Shown here: one piece after another, positions 38,293 to 47,244 of the stretch
Layout: each line of letters opens with the position of its first letter
How positions within the stretch are numbered: position 1 is the stretch's first letter
Assembly: GCA_000955785.1 (NCBI GenBank)
Contig: JYOD01000019.1
Location: 1 to 64,000, forward strand
DNA length: 64,000 bases
Source of the DNA: Burkholderiaceae bacterium 16
GTDB taxonomy: Bacteria > Pseudomonadota > Gammaproteobacteria > Burkholderiales > Burkholderiaceae
Direction: 5' to 3'
Notes under the pieces: model-generated
Databases searched by the model: none
Seen by the model: the letters and a program-made list of their open reading frames with translations, nothing else
Told to the model about the DNA's origin: nothing
Made by a program: the position numbers and the translations under genes

Positions 38293-39171
38293 TCAGGCGA
38301 ATTGCTCCGCCAGCGCCGCGCGCACCTTCGCCACCAGAGGCGCCTCGCCGGGCCGCGCGGGCAGCAGGTAAAACTCGGCGGCCGGCAGCGCGGGAAGCTT
38401 TAGCCGGCTGGCGGTCTGGGCGTCGATGCGCGCCACCCCGGGCCCGATCGCCGACTCGTTCAGGCAGGAGATACCCAGACCGGCGGCCAGCGCGAGCTGC
38501 AGCCCGGCCACGCCCGAGGCGGAATGCGCGATCACATGGTCCAGCCGCCGGCGCAGCAGCATCTGCACCACGTACTGGTGCAGCGAGCAGGTATCAGGCA
38601 GTAGCACCAGCGGCAGCGGCGCGCTGACGCCCTCGGCCTCCCCTTCGGCCGCCACCCACGCCAACGCCTCGCGGCGCAGCACGGTGCCGCGCGCTCCCCG
38701 CTGGCCACCGCGGGCGCCCGGCAGCCGCATCGACAAGCCGATATCAAAGGCATCGGTCAGCGCTCCGGCGTCGATCATGCCGCTCTTCATCACGGTCACA
38801 TGCAGCCGCAGATAGGGATAGCGCTCGCGCAGCCGGCGCAGCATGCCGGCGATCTCGCCAGGCCGGAAGTAATCCGTCACCGCCAGCCGCAGTTCGCCAT
38901 CCAGCGTATGGCCGCGCAAGTCCTGCAACGCCAGTTCGGACAGCGCCAGGATGCGCCGCGCATGTTCCAGCAGGCGCATGCCGGCGGGCGTGGGCGAGGC
39001 GCCCTGCTTGCCGCGCGTGAGCAGTGGCACGCCGGCACGCTCCTCCAGCTTGCGCAGTTGCTCGCTGACCGATGACTGCGACAGGAACAGCCGCGGCGCG
39101 GCGGCCGACAGGCTGCCGGCCTCCGCCACGGTGACGAAGGTACGTAGCTGATCGAGTTCCAGGGCGCGCAT
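38293..39171 (-). CDS. LysR-family regulator
   Basis: A 292-residue LysR regulator with an N-terminal helix-turn-helix (ALELDQLRTFVTVAEAGSLSAAAPRLFLSQSSVSEQLRKLE, about 3-45) and an effector domain starting near LRLAVTDYFRPGEIAGML. The start at 39171 (MRALELD) has a GGGAG ribosome site at good spacing; two further upstream ATGs are in frame. It is divergent from the tautomerase gene across 139 bp that contain repeated CGATGGA/ATCG elements, so it probably controls the gene group to its right and itself. Confidence 0.9.
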   Translation of the reverse strand: MRALELDQLRTFVTVAEAGSLSAAAPRLFLSQSSVSEQLRKLEERAGVPLLTRGKQGASPTPAGMRLLEHARRILALSELALQDLRGHTLDGELRLAVTDYFRPGEIAGMLRRLRERYPYLRLHVTVMKSGMIDAGALTDAFDIGLSMRLPGARGGQRGARGTVLRREALAWVAAEGEAEGVSAPLPLVLLPDTCSLHQYVVQMLLRRRLDHVIAHSASGVAGLQLALAAGLGISCLNESAIGPGVARIDAQTASRLKLPALPAAEFYLLPARPGEAPLVAKVRAALAEQFA

Positions 39172-39199
39172 CGCCATCTCCCTCATGTTTCGGTATTGG

Positions 39200-39237
39200 C
39201 GATGGATAGTATCGTAAATTCCCGTTTTTCCGATGGA
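39200..39237 (+). promoter_or_regulatory. Candidate LysR binding region between LysR and tautomerase genes
   Basis: Two direct CGATGGA copies start at 39200 and 39231, exactly 31 bp apart, and an ATCG at 39211 forms inverted pairs with both (CGAT-N7-ATCG and ATCG-N16-CGAT). Multiple phased half-sites in a divergent promoter fit a LysR tetramer. No canonical T-N11-A box stands out. Confidence 0.35.
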
Positions 39238-39310
39238 AGGCAGACACCTAGAATAGCATCACTTACCCGCTGAACCGAAACAACGCCAACCTCAGGCCAA
39301 GGAGCCCGTC

Positions 39311-39703
39311 ATGCCCCACATCAACCTCCATATCTCCGGCAAACCCGATGCATCGCTGACCCGCCGCAGCGCCGCCGCCGTGGCCGAGATCACGCAGCGC
39401 GTGCTCGGCAAGAAGCCGGAAGTCATCGTCGTCTCCGTGCAATACATCGATCGCGACGCCTGGATCGTCGGTGGCGAACCGCTCTCGGAACTGGGCCGCA
39501 ATGCCTTCCATCTCGATATCAGCGTGACCGATGAAACGAACACGAAAGGCGAGAAGGCGCAGTTCCTGAAGGAGGTGTTCGAGTCGCTGTCGGAGCTGAT
39601 CGGCAACGTCCATCCGGTCTCGTACATCCACGTTGTCGACGCGCGCGCGGCCACCTACGGCTACGGCGGGCTGACGCAGGAGTACCGCTATCACCACGGT
39701 TGA
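39311..39703 (+). CDS. Tautomerase-superfamily protein (4-oxalocrotonate tautomerase-like)
   Basis: A 130-residue protein starting Met-Pro; after Met removal Pro would be the N-terminal catalytic base of the tautomerase superfamily. The order PHINLHISGKPD, VAEITQRVLGKKPEVIVVSVQYI, DAWIVGGEPLSE and a second half with ISVTDETNTKGEKAQFLKEVFESL fits a double-length (MIF/cis-CaaD size) member, not the 62-residue 4-OT. Substrate unknown. It is the first gene of a plus-strand set with a permease, two oxidoreductases and an exporter. Confidence 0.85.
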   Translation: MPHINLHISGKPDASLTRRSAAAVAEITQRVLGKKPEVIVVSVQYIDRDAWIVGGEPLSELGRNAFHLDISVTDETNTKGEKAQFLKEVFESLSELIGNVHPVSYIHVVDARAATYGYGGLTQEYRYHHG

Positions 39704-39844
39704 ACACCGGGCCGGAGCTACCGGCCGGCACCGGCCTTTGAGGCAGGACATACCGCAGTGCAGCAAGCTGTGGCAAAGTCGGCACCTGGTCCGTTGCGCG
39801 CGGGGCCAAAAGCACCGCGCGCACGGGAAACACGAGGAGAACCG

Positions 39845-41236
39845 ATGTCTTTCCTGATCGTCCTGGCCGCGCTGGCCTTCCTGATGTTCGCCGCCTACCG
39901 CGGCTACAGCGTGATCCTGTTCGCCCCGGTGGCCGCGCTCGGCGCCGTCCTGCTGACCGAGCCCGCCGCCGTGGCGCCCGTCTTCTCCGGCATCTTCATG
40001 GAGAAGATGGTCGGCTTCGTCAAACTGTATTTCCCTGTGTTCCTGCTTGGCGCCGTATTCGGCAAGGTGATCGAGCTGTCGGGCTTCTCGGAGTCCATCG
40101 TCGCCGCCGCCATCCGTTATATCGGCCGCTCGCGCGCCAATGCGGTGATCGTGGCGGTCTGCGCGCTGCTGACCTACGGCGGGGTTTCGCTGTTCGTGGT
40201 GGTGTTCGCCGTCTATCCCTTCGCGGCGGAGCTCTACCGGCAGAGCAATATTCCCAAGCGCCTGATGCCGGGCGCCATCGCGCTGGGCGCGTTCTCTTTC
40301 ACCATGGATTCGCTGCCGGGTACGCCGCAGATCCAGAACATCATCCCGACCACCTTCTTCAAGACCACGACCTGGGCAGCGCCGTTGCTGGGTGTGCTCG
40401 GCTCGCTGTTTATCGTCGGGGTCGGCCTGTCCTACCTGGAGTGGCGCCGCCGCGCAGCCATGGCGCGCGGCGAAGGCTACGGCACGGCGCTGCGCAGCGA
40501 GCCGGAGCGCCGCCAGACCGGGCACCTGCCGCACCCCGCGCTGGCGCTGCTGCCGCTGGTGGTGGTAGGCGTGGCCAATTTCGTCTTCACGCGGATGATT
40601 CCGCAGTGGTACGGCAGCAGCTACAGCGTGTCGCTGCCCGGCCTGGCCAAGCCGGTGGAAACGCAGATCGCCACCGTGACCGCGATCTGGGCGGTGGAGG
40701 CGGCCTTGCTGCTGGGCATCGTGGTGGTGCTGGCGACCGCCTTCGGCGCGGTGCGCGATCGCTTTGCCGAGGGTAGCAAGAGCGCCATCGGCGGGGCGCT
40801 GCTGGCGGCCATGAATACGGCTTCGGAGTATGGCTTCGGCGGCGTGATCGCCGCCCTGCCCGGCTTCCTGGTGGTCAGCGACGCGCTCAAGAGCATCCCC
40901 AATCCCCTGGTCAACGCGGCGGTCTCCGTCAGCACGCTGGCCGGCATCACCGGCTCGGCCTCTGGCGGCATGAGCATCGCGCTGGCCGCCATGTCGGACA
41001 CCTTTATCCATGGCGCGCAGGCTGCCGGCATCCCGCTCGACGTGCTGCACCGGGTGGTGTCGATGGCCAGCGGCGGCATGGATACGCTGCCCCACAACGG
41101 CGCAGTGATCACCCTGCTGGCGGTGACGGGCCTGACCCATCGTGAGTCCTACCGCGACATCTTCGCAGTCACGGTGATCAAGACCATGGCCGTGTTCTTC
41201 GTGATCACGGTGTACTACCTGACCGGCGTGGTCTGA
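39845..41236 (+). CDS. GntP-type organic-acid permease
   Basis: A 463-residue inner-membrane permease with about 12 hydrophobic helices, resembling the GntP/CitMHS group of gluconate and carboxylate transporters. Landmarks are MSFLIVLAALAFLMFAAYRG at the start, VFLLGAVFGKVIE, TYGGVSLFVVVFAVYPF, AFSFTMDSLPGTPQIQNIIPT, and the late GMSIALAAM and MASGGMDTLPHNGA motifs. The start at 39845 replaces a longer frame with 29 uncharacteristic residues. Its position behind a tautomerase suggests uptake of a keto or hydroxy acid. Confidence 0.88.
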   Translation: MSFLIVLAALAFLMFAAYRGYSVILFAPVAALGAVLLTEPAAVAPVFSGIFMEKMVGFVKLYFPVFLLGAVFGKVIELSGFSESIVAAAIRYIGRSRANAVIVAVCALLTYGGVSLFVVVFAVYPFAAELYRQSNIPKRLMPGAIALGAFSFTMDSLPGTPQIQNIIPTTFFKTTTWAAPLLGVLGSLFIVGVGLSYLEWRRRAAMARGEGYGTALRSEPERRQTGHLPHPALALLPLVVVGVANFVFTRMIPQWYGSSYSVSLPGLAKPVETQIATVTAIWAVEAALLLGIVVVLATAFGAVRDRFAEGSKSAIGGALLAAMNTASEYGFGGVIAALPGFLVVSDALKSIPNPLVNAAVSVSTLAGITGSASGGMSIALAAMSDTFIHGAQAAGIPLDVLHRVVSMASGGMDTLPHNGAVITLLAVTGLTHRESYRDIFAVTVIKTMAVFFVITVYYLTGVV

Positions 41237-41370
41237 ATGCGGCGCGCGATGCGCCGCACCTTGTGCATCGCGCCGTCCTTACCTAGTGTGTGTGAGTAAC
41301 CGGGCGTCGCGTGCGTGCTGTTTGCGGCGCACGCTGCCCGCCGCTGCCTGCTCCTTCACCGGATTACCAC

Positions 41371-42204
41371 ATGAAGACCGCGATTTTGCCTGGCGGCGAA
41401 ACCGTTGCCGCGCTTGGCATGGGCACCTGGAACATGGGCGAGAATCCGGCCGCGCGCGCGGAGGAACTCGCCACGCTGCGGCTTGGCCTGGATCTCGGCA
41501 TGACCCTGATCGATACCGCCGAGATGTACGGCGAGGGCCGCTCCGAGGAACTGGTCGGCGAAGCCATCGCGGGCCGGCGCGACAAGGTCTTCCTGGTCAG
41601 CAAGGTGTACCCGCACAACGCCGGGCGCAAATCCGCCGTGGCCGCCTGCGAGCGCAGCCTGCGCCGGCTGGGCACCGACCGGCTGGACCTCTACCTACTG
41701 CACTGGCGCGGGGGCGTGCCGCTGGCCGAGACCATGGAGGCCTTCATGGCGCTGCAGAAGGCGGGCAAGGTCCGGCATTTCGGCGTCAGCAACCTCAGCC
41801 TGGACGATATGCGGGCGCTCTGGCGCGTGCCCGGCGGCAACCGGGTCGCGGCCAACCAGCTGCTCTATAACCTCGCCCGCCGCGGCATCGAATGGGACCT
41901 GCTGCCCTGGCTGCGCCAGCACGGGGTGCCGTTGATGGCCTACTCGCCAATCGAGCAGGCCACGCTGCTGCGCAATGCCGGGCTCGTCCGCTTCTCCGGG
42001 CAGCACGGGATCACGCCGGCACAAGCCGCGCTGGGCTGGCTGCTGGCGCAGGACAACGTCATCGCGATTCCCAAGACCAGCCACCGCGAACGCCTGCGCG
42101 AGAATCACGGCGCGCTGGCGCTGCGCTTGTCGCCACAGCAGCTGGCCGGGCTCGACGTGGTTTTCCCGCCGCCGCGCGGGCCGCACCCGCTTGAAATGCT
42201 GTGA
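41371..42204 (+). CDS. Aldo/keto reductase
   Basis: A 277-residue NADPH-dependent AKR barrel. Catalytic residues are visible: Asp in LIDTAEMYGEGRSE (with the Tyr), Lys in FLVSKVYP and His in LYLLHWRG. HFGVSNLSLDDMRAL, ANQLLYNLARRGIEW and the nucleotide-binding AIPKTSHRERLREN complete the fold. It would reduce an aldehyde or ketone. It begins about 135 bp after the permease and ends 55 bp before the flavoprotein gene, in the same orientation. Confidence 0.9.
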   Translation: MKTAILPGGETVAALGMGTWNMGENPAARAEELATLRLGLDLGMTLIDTAEMYGEGRSEELVGEAIAGRRDKVFLVSKVYPHNAGRKSAVAACERSLRRLGTDRLDLYLLHWRGGVPLAETMEAFMALQKAGKVRHFGVSNLSLDDMRALWRVPGGNRVAANQLLYNLARRGIEWDLLPWLRQHGVPLMAYSPIEQATLLRNAGLVRFSGQHGITPAQAALGWLLAQDNVIAIPKTSHRERLRENHGALALRLSPQQLAGLDVVFPPPRGPHPLEML

Positions 42205-42258
42205 TTCCGGGCACTGCCCCATCACATCACATCGCAGTCCGTCCCAGGAGCCCCCGCC

Positions 42259-43680
42259 ATGACCATCGACTACGACGCCATCATCATCGGCACCGGCCAG
42301 GCCGGCCCCCCGCTGGCAGCGCGCCTCGCCGCCGACGGCCAGAAAGTGGCCGTGATCGAGCGCCAGGCGTTTGGCGGGACCTGCGTCAACAACGGCTGCA
42401 TCCCTACCAAGACCATGGTGGCGAGCGCCTATGCCGCCCACCTGGCGCGGCGCGGGGCCGAATACGGCGTGGTGCCCACCGGGCCGGTGACGGTCGACAT
42501 GGCGCGGGTCAAGGCGCGCAAGGATGGCGTGGTCGGCAACTCCAGGCATGGCGTGGAAACGTGGATGCGCAAGCTGGACCACGGCACCGTCCATCTCGGG
42601 CACGCCCGCCTCGAAGGCCCCGATACCGTGCGCGTGAACGACACCGTGCTGCGCGCCGGCAAGATCTTCATCAATGTGGGCGGGCGCGCATCGGCACCGC
42701 CGATGCCGGGGCTGGACCAGGTGGATTACCTGACCAACGCCGGCATGATGCGCGTGGAGACGCTGCCGCGGCACCTGCTGGTGGTTGGCGGCAGCTATAT
42801 CGGCCTGGAGTTCGGCCAGATGTTTCGCCGCTTCGGCAGCGAGGTCACCATTGTGCAGCGCGGCCCGCGCCTGATCGAGCGGGAGGACCCCGATGTGTCT
42901 GACGCCGTGCGCGACATCCTCGCCGCCGAGGGCATCGGCCTGCGTCTGGACGCCGAGTGCATCGAACTGGAGCAGCGCGGCGGCGAGGTCGCGGTGAAGA
43001 TGGATTGCGCGCATGGCGCGCCTGAAGTCGTCGGCTCGCACGTGCTGCTGGCGGTGGGCCGGCGGCCCAATACCGACGACCTCGGCCTGGACCGCGCCGG
43101 CGTGGCCCTCGATGCGCGCGGCTATATCCAGGTGGACGAGCAATTGCGCACCAACGTGCCTGGCATCTGGGCGCTGGGCGACTGCAACGGCCGCGGCGCC
43201 TTCACCCATACCGCCTACAACGACTTCGAGATCGTCGCCGCCAATCTGCTGGACGCGGCGCCCGGCGAGGCCGCCCGCACCGTTGGCGACCGCATCCCGG
43301 CCTATGCGCTCTACACCGATCCGCCGCTGGGCCGGGTCGGCATGAACGAGCAGGAGGCGAGGCAGTCCGGGCGCAAGGTACTGGTGGGCATGCGGCCGAT
43401 GACCCGGGTGGGCCGCGCGGTGGAAAAGGGCGAGACGCAGGGCTTCATGAAAATCCTGGTCGATGCCGGCAGCCGCGAGATCCTTGGCGCGGCGGTGCTG
43501 GGCGTGGGCGGCGACGAGGTGATTCATTGCATCCTCGACGCGATGTATGCGCGCGCGCCGTACACCGTGGTCCAGCGCGCCATGCACATCCACCCCACGG
43601 TCGCCGAGCTGATCCCGACCATGCTGGGCGAGCTGCGCCCGCTGGAACCGGCGGCGCCCGCGGCGCCGGCGGCATCGTGA
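42259..43680 (+). CDS. FAD-dependent pyridine nucleotide-disulfide oxidoreductase (mercuric reductase-like)
   Basis: A 473-residue class I flavin disulfide oxidoreductase. The FAD loop is AIIIGTGQAGPPLAARLA (about 7-24). The redox-active pair is in FGGTCVNNGCIPTK with cysteines four residues apart. The NAD(P) loop is VVGGSYIGLEFGQMF, and the second FAD motif GIWALGDCNGRGAFTH. The C-terminal dimer domain ends with HIHPTVAELIP. There is no N-terminal metal-binding domain and no C-terminal cysteine pair, so mercury reduction is unlikely; the physiological substrate is unknown. It is followed 25 bp later by a DHA2 exporter. Confidence 0.88.
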   Translation: MTIDYDAIIIGTGQAGPPLAARLAADGQKVAVIERQAFGGTCVNNGCIPTKTMVASAYAAHLARRGAEYGVVPTGPVTVDMARVKARKDGVVGNSRHGVETWMRKLDHGTVHLGHARLEGPDTVRVNDTVLRAGKIFINVGGRASAPPMPGLDQVDYLTNAGMMRVETLPRHLLVVGGSYIGLEFGQMFRRFGSEVTIVQRGPRLIEREDPDVSDAVRDILAAEGIGLRLDAECIELEQRGGEVAVKMDCAHGAPEVVGSHVLLAVGRRPNTDDLGLDRAGVALDARGYIQVDEQLRTNVPGIWALGDCNGRGAFTHTAYNDFEIVAANLLDAAPGEAARTVGDRIPAYALYTDPPLGRVGMNEQEARQSGRKVLVGMRPMTRVGRAVEKGETQGFMKILVDAGSREILGAAVLGVGGDEVIHCILDAMYARAPYTVVQRAMHIHPTVAELIPTMLGELRPLEPAAPAAPAAS

Positions 43681-43705
43681 CCGGGCGGCGTGCCTGCCGC
43701 TGAGC

Positions 43706-45334
43706 ATGTCCACAACTCCGCTGGCCCAGGGCCCGTGCGACGACGCCGCGATCCGGGCCAGTCCCGGCGGGCCGCCCTGCGCCAGGGCCGACGAGCCGTG
43801 GGTGCTGGCCGCCACCATCCTGGCTTCGAGCATGGCCTTTATTGATGGCACCGTGGTCAACGTGGCCCTGCCCGCGCTGCAGAAGGACTTCGGCGCCAGC
43901 CTGAGCGGCATGCAATGGGCGGTGGAATCCTATGCGCTGCTACTGGCGGCGCTCCTGCTGGTGGGTGGCGCCGCCGGTGACCGCTTCGGGCGCCGCCGCG
44001 TCTTTGCGCTGGGCGTGGCGATCTTTGCCGCCAGTTCGGCATGGTGCGGCCTGGCCGGCAACATCGGCCACCTGATCGCGGCGCGTGCGGCGCAGGGCGT
44101 GGGCGCGGCGCTGCTGGTGCCGGGCAGCCTGGCATTGCTGTCGGCTTCCTTCGACGAGAGCCGGCGCGGCAAGGCCATCGGCACCTGGTCCGGCGCCACC
44201 GCCATGACCACCGCGCTAGGCCCGGTGGTGGGCGGCTGGCTGATCGAGCACCTGTCGTGGCGCGCGGCCTTCCTGGTCAACCTGCCGCTGGCTGCGGCGG
44301 TATTGCTGATCGTGTTCTGGCGCGTACCGGACAGCCGCGGCCCCAGGCAAGCGGGCGGCCTCGACTGGGCAGGCAGCCTGCTCGCCGCGCTGGGGCTGGG
44401 TGGCCTGGTCTATGGCCTGATCGGGTCGCCAGTGCTGGGCTGGGGCCACCCTGCGGTGTGGATACCGGCTGCCGCCGGCGTGCTTGCGCTTGGCCTGTTC
44501 GTGATCGTGGAGGCGCGTGTACCGAATCCCGTCATGCCGCCGGCGCTGTTCCGCTCGCGCGCCTTCCTGGGCGCCAACCTGCTCACCCTGCTGCTCTACG
44601 CCGCGCTGGGCGGCGGCCTGTTCTTTTTCCCGCTCAACCTGATCCAGGTGCAGGGGTATTCCTCGACGGCCGCCGGTGCCGCCCTGCTGCCTTTTATTCT
44701 GCTGATGTTCCTGCTCTCAGGCTGGGCCGGCGGGCTGGTGGACCGGCACGGCGCGCGCAAACCCCTGATCGTGGGCCCGCTGGTGGCGGCAGCGGGCTTT
44801 GCCCTGTTCGCGCTACCCGCCAGCGGCGGCAGTTACTGGCTGACCTTCTTTCCCGCGGTGCTGGTGCTGGGCGTCGGCATGACGATCAGCGTGGCGCCGC
44901 TAACCACCACGGTCATGAATGCGGTGCCGCCGGGCGCGGCCGGTACTGCGTCGGGCATCAACAATGCGGCGGCACGCGTGGCCACGCTGCTGGCGATTGC
45001 AGTGCTGGGGATTGTGATGGCGCGCGTGTTCGACCACCGGCTGGAGCGGGCGCTTGGCGAGCCGCCAGGTCAATCGCCGGCGGCCGGCGCCCTGCCGCCA
45101 CAGGTGACGCGGGCCGTGTTGGCACAACACGGGAAGCTCGCCGCCATAGAGATCCCGGTGGCGGCGGATCCCCTCGTGAAAGCGGCAGTCCGGCAAGCAG
45201 TGGACAACGCCTTCGTGGCAGGTTTTCGCCGGGTCATGCTGCTCTCGGCGCTGCTGGCCGCCAGCGGGGCGGCCTGCGCCTGGCTGCTTCTGCTCCCGGC
45301 GGCGCCGACGCGGCCCGGTAATGCCTGCCCCTAG
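43706..45334 (+). CDS. DHA2-family MFS exporter (EmrB/QacA type, 14 TM)
   Basis: A 542-residue drug:H+ antiporter-2 family protein with about 14 helices. Landmarks: ILASSMAFIDGTVVNVALPALQ in helix 1, AGDRFGRRRVF (MFS loop), RAAQGVGAALLVPGSLALL, the antiporter motif C region ALGPVVGGWLIEHLSWRAAFLVNLP and GTASGINNAAARVATLLAIA late in the protein. These usually expel amphiphilic drugs or toxic metabolites. Start at ATG 43706. With the preceding oxidoreductase it may form a detoxification or export arm of the LysR/tautomerase locus. Confidence 0.9.
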   Translation: MSTTPLAQGPCDDAAIRASPGGPPCARADEPWVLAATILASSMAFIDGTVVNVALPALQKDFGASLSGMQWAVESYALLLAALLLVGGAAGDRFGRRRVFALGVAIFAASSAWCGLAGNIGHLIAARAAQGVGAALLVPGSLALLSASFDESRRGKAIGTWSGATAMTTALGPVVGGWLIEHLSWRAAFLVNLPLAAAVLLIVFWRVPDSRGPRQAGGLDWAGSLLAALGLGGLVYGLIGSPVLGWGHPAVWIPAAAGVLALGLFVIVEARVPNPVMPPALFRSRAFLGANLLTLLLYAALGGGLFFFPLNLIQVQGYSSTAAGAALLPFILLMFLLSGWAGGLVDRHGARKPLIVGPLVAAAGFALFALPASGGSYWLTFFPAVLVLGVGMTISVAPLTTTVMNAVPPGAAGTASGINNAAARVATLLAIAVLGIVMARVFDHRLERALGEPPGQSPAAGALPPQVTRAVLAQHGKLAAIEIPVAADPLVKAAVRQAVDNAFVAGFRRVMLLSALLAASGAACAWLLLLPAAPTRPGNACP

Positions 45335-45337
45335 CGC

Positions 45338-45586
45338 CTAGCGCCTGGGTGCCGGTGCCGCGCGCTCGCCCAGGTACACAAGCAGCAGTTCGTCGACGGT
45401 CAGGTGCCGGAGCCTGGCTTCGCGGCCGATGGCACGCTCCAGTTCGGAGCGCTGGAAGGCTTCCACGCTCATGCCGGCAGCGCGCGCGTGGCGCTCGGTG
45501 ATCACCTTGAGCAGCGCCACCACTTCGGGATTGTCGGCAAGAAAACGCTCGTGAGCTAGCTGCAGGCGTTCGGGAGAGAGAGTCAT
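45338..45586 (-). CDS. Small hypothetical protein, 82 residues
   Basis: Not recognised. The product is charged and apparently helical (LSPERLQLAHERFLADNPEV, then a REARLRHLTVDELLLVYLGE end), with no signal peptide or membrane segment. The ATG at 45586 follows a run of CTCTCTC on the plus strand, which reads GAGAGAG as a ribosome site. It converges on the DHA2 exporter, 4 bp apart. Length and codon use suggest a real gene. Confidence 0.6.
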   Translation of the reverse strand: MTLSPERLQLAHERFLADNPEVVALLKVITERHARAAGMSVEAFQRSELERAIGREARLRHLTVDELLLVYLGERAAPAPRR

Positions 45587-45775
45587 CGGAAGGGACCGCT
45601 TTGAGGTTGGTGGGGCGCGGCTGTCGCGTCGGCTGGCGCGGCCCGGAACGGAACCGGACGGGGCCGGACTAGCGCGCCAGGGCTCGCGCATTACACCACA
45701 GTACGCGATCCCCCTCAGGCATGCGAGGCAAGAGCGGCAGGAGCGGCGGCCCATGCACGCCACCCATCCAGGCCG

Positions 45776-46171
45776 TTACTGCCTGGCGGTGTAGCGCTCC
45801 CGCTCCACGTAGCGAACCAGGTAGTTGCGGGTCTTGGCTTCAGTATCCCGGCTCACGCGGTCGGCGGCCTGGCGCGCGCCGTCGCGGCCATGCGCGGACA
45901 CCATCTGCGCGTCCAGGTACTCGCGAAATGCCGTGCGCATGGCATCCAGCTGCGGCTGGCAAGCCTTGAGCGAGGAGGCGGCGAGATCCTGCGCCGAGGC
46001 GCGGCCGGCCATGCCGGCATCAGCCTTGTCCTTGGCGCACGTGGTGTATGCGGCGCGCAACGATTGCCATTGCTCGTTGGCTTCGGCGGAGGCTTGCGGA
46101 TCGGCTGGCGCGTGCGAAGCACAAGCCGCTGCCAGCAAGGTGACGGGGATGAGGGCGAGAACGGATTTCAT
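45776..46171 (-). CDS. Small hypothetical lipoprotein
   Basis: A 131-residue protein with a signal peptide ending in a lipobox-like LLAAAC (cysteine about residue 17). The mature part is helical and charged, with paired-cysteine candidates in YTTCAKDKAD and LKACQPQLDAM, and has many Arg and Glu near the end (YLVRYVERERYTARQ). Family not recognised; DUF-type small periplasmic lipoproteins of this size are common. It stands alone, divergent from the SYLF gene across about 310 bp. Confidence 0.65.
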   Translation of the reverse strand: MKSVLALIPVTLLAAACASHAPADPQASAEANEQWQSLRAAYTTCAKDKADAGMAGRASAQDLAASSLKACQPQLDAMRTAFREYLDAQMVSAHGRDGARQAADRVSRDTEAKTRNYLVRYVERERYTARQ

Positions 46172-46482
46172 GTTTCATGGACTTATCTCGCCGGGCTGGG
46201 TTCCTGTCCAGATGAAACAGGTTGTTGCGAGGCGCCCACGCTTGTAGGACGCCGCGCCTCAAAATGCAGTTTCCGTCCTACAGTCAAGCGCAAGATTGCT
46301 TTGTATATTTCTCCAGAAACGGTGGAAGTTACTCGGGCTTTTCGGGAAAACCCGAGAACAAAGTTTGCCGCTAGATTTCAAGTTCCTACAAGTGCCGATT
46401 ACGCCTATCCTTTATGTGAGGTGCGTAGAGTGGCTCCGGGGTATCCGGTGCAGTGAGAGGTAAAACTATCAGGAGAGTGAGC
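46172..46482. other. Divergent intergenic region lipoprotein / SYLF protein
   Basis: About 310 bp. The portion from about 46265 to 46420 is less GC-rich than its surroundings and probably carries the promoter of the SYLF gene. An AGGAGAG ribosome site precedes the ATG at 46483. No clear operator was seen. Confidence 0.5.
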
Positions 46483-47061
46483 ATGGAACGCAGATCGTTT
46501 CTGACGGTAGGAGCTGGACTGGTGGTGGCAAGTTCAGGCCTGCTGGGCGCGTGTACCACCACACCCAGTGCACCCACCGACAAGGCGGCCAAGCGCCGCG
46601 AGATCGATGGCGGCGTGGATGGTGCGCTCAACAAGCTGTACAGCACGGCAAACGGATCGCACGAACTCGCTAACCGCGCGCGCGGCGTCCTGGTCTTCCC
46701 CAACGTCATCTCGGCCGGCTTCTTCGTGGGCGGCGAGTATGGCGATGGCGCACTGCGCGCGGGCGGCGCCAACCGTGGCTATTACCGTCTCATCACCGGC
46801 TCGTTCGGCTTTCAGTTCGGGGCGCAGTCCAAGGCCGTCATCCTGATGTTCATGACGCAGGATGCATTCGACAAGTTCGTCGCCAGCAGCGGCTGGACCG
46901 CTGGCGTGGACGCCACCGTGGCTTTGGCGACGATCGGCGCGAATGGCCAGCTGGACACCAATACCGCCCAGCAGCCTATCATTGGCTTCGTGGTCACCAA
47001 CGCGGGCCTGATGGGCGGCGTGAGCCTGACAGGCTCGAAGATCAGCAAGCTCGATATCTGA
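46483..47061 (+). CDS. SYLF (YSC84)-domain lipid-binding lipoprotein
   Basis: A 192-residue exported protein with twin-Arg-like MERRSFLTVGAGLVVASSG and a lipobox LLGAC, followed by the SYLF domain. Landmarks are ANRARGVLVFPNVISAGFFVGGEYGDGAL, YYRLITGSFGFQFGAQSKAVILMF and WTAGVDATVALA. SYLF domains bind phosphoinositides in eukaryotes; bacterial members are envelope proteins of unknown role. The ATG at 46483 fits the ribosome site; the 10-codon upstream extension is not needed. Confidence 0.88.
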   Translation: MERRSFLTVGAGLVVASSGLLGACTTTPSAPTDKAAKRREIDGGVDGALNKLYSTANGSHELANRARGVLVFPNVISAGFFVGGEYGDGALRAGGANRGYYRLITGSFGFQFGAQSKAVILMFMTQDAFDKFVASSGWTAGVDATVALATIGANGQLDTNTAQQPIIGFVVTNAGLMGGVSLTGSKISKLDI

Positions 47062-47100
47062 GGCCACGCAAGGTGCCGGCCTGACGCCGGCCTGCATGCG

Positions 47101-47138
47101 GGGGCCGGGTTGCGAAAGCGGCCCGGCCCCTGTCTTTT
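47101..47138 (+). terminator. Rho-independent terminator after the SYLF gene
   Basis: GGGGCCGGG and CCCGGCCCC form a 9-bp stem, followed by TGTCTTTT. It separates the SYLF gene from rdgC. Confidence 0.75.
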
Positions 47139-47244
47139 CCGGCCCTGCTGCCACTGCGCCGCCACACCAGCCAAACTCCCTCACGCATTGTTACCGCATC
47201 CGACACGCTAACCGGCTAGAATCGCTCCCTTTGGCCGAATTCCC

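Noticed and set aside
42259-43680. Mercuric reductase merA
   Set aside because: The flavoprotein has the fold and CVNNGC pair, but lacks the N-terminal heavy-metal domain and the C-terminal vicinal cysteines, and no other mer gene is nearby.
41695-43911. A 738-codon minus-strand open frame opposite the AKR and flavoprotein genes
   Set aside because: Both plus-strand genes have complete catalytic motifs; the antisense product has none.
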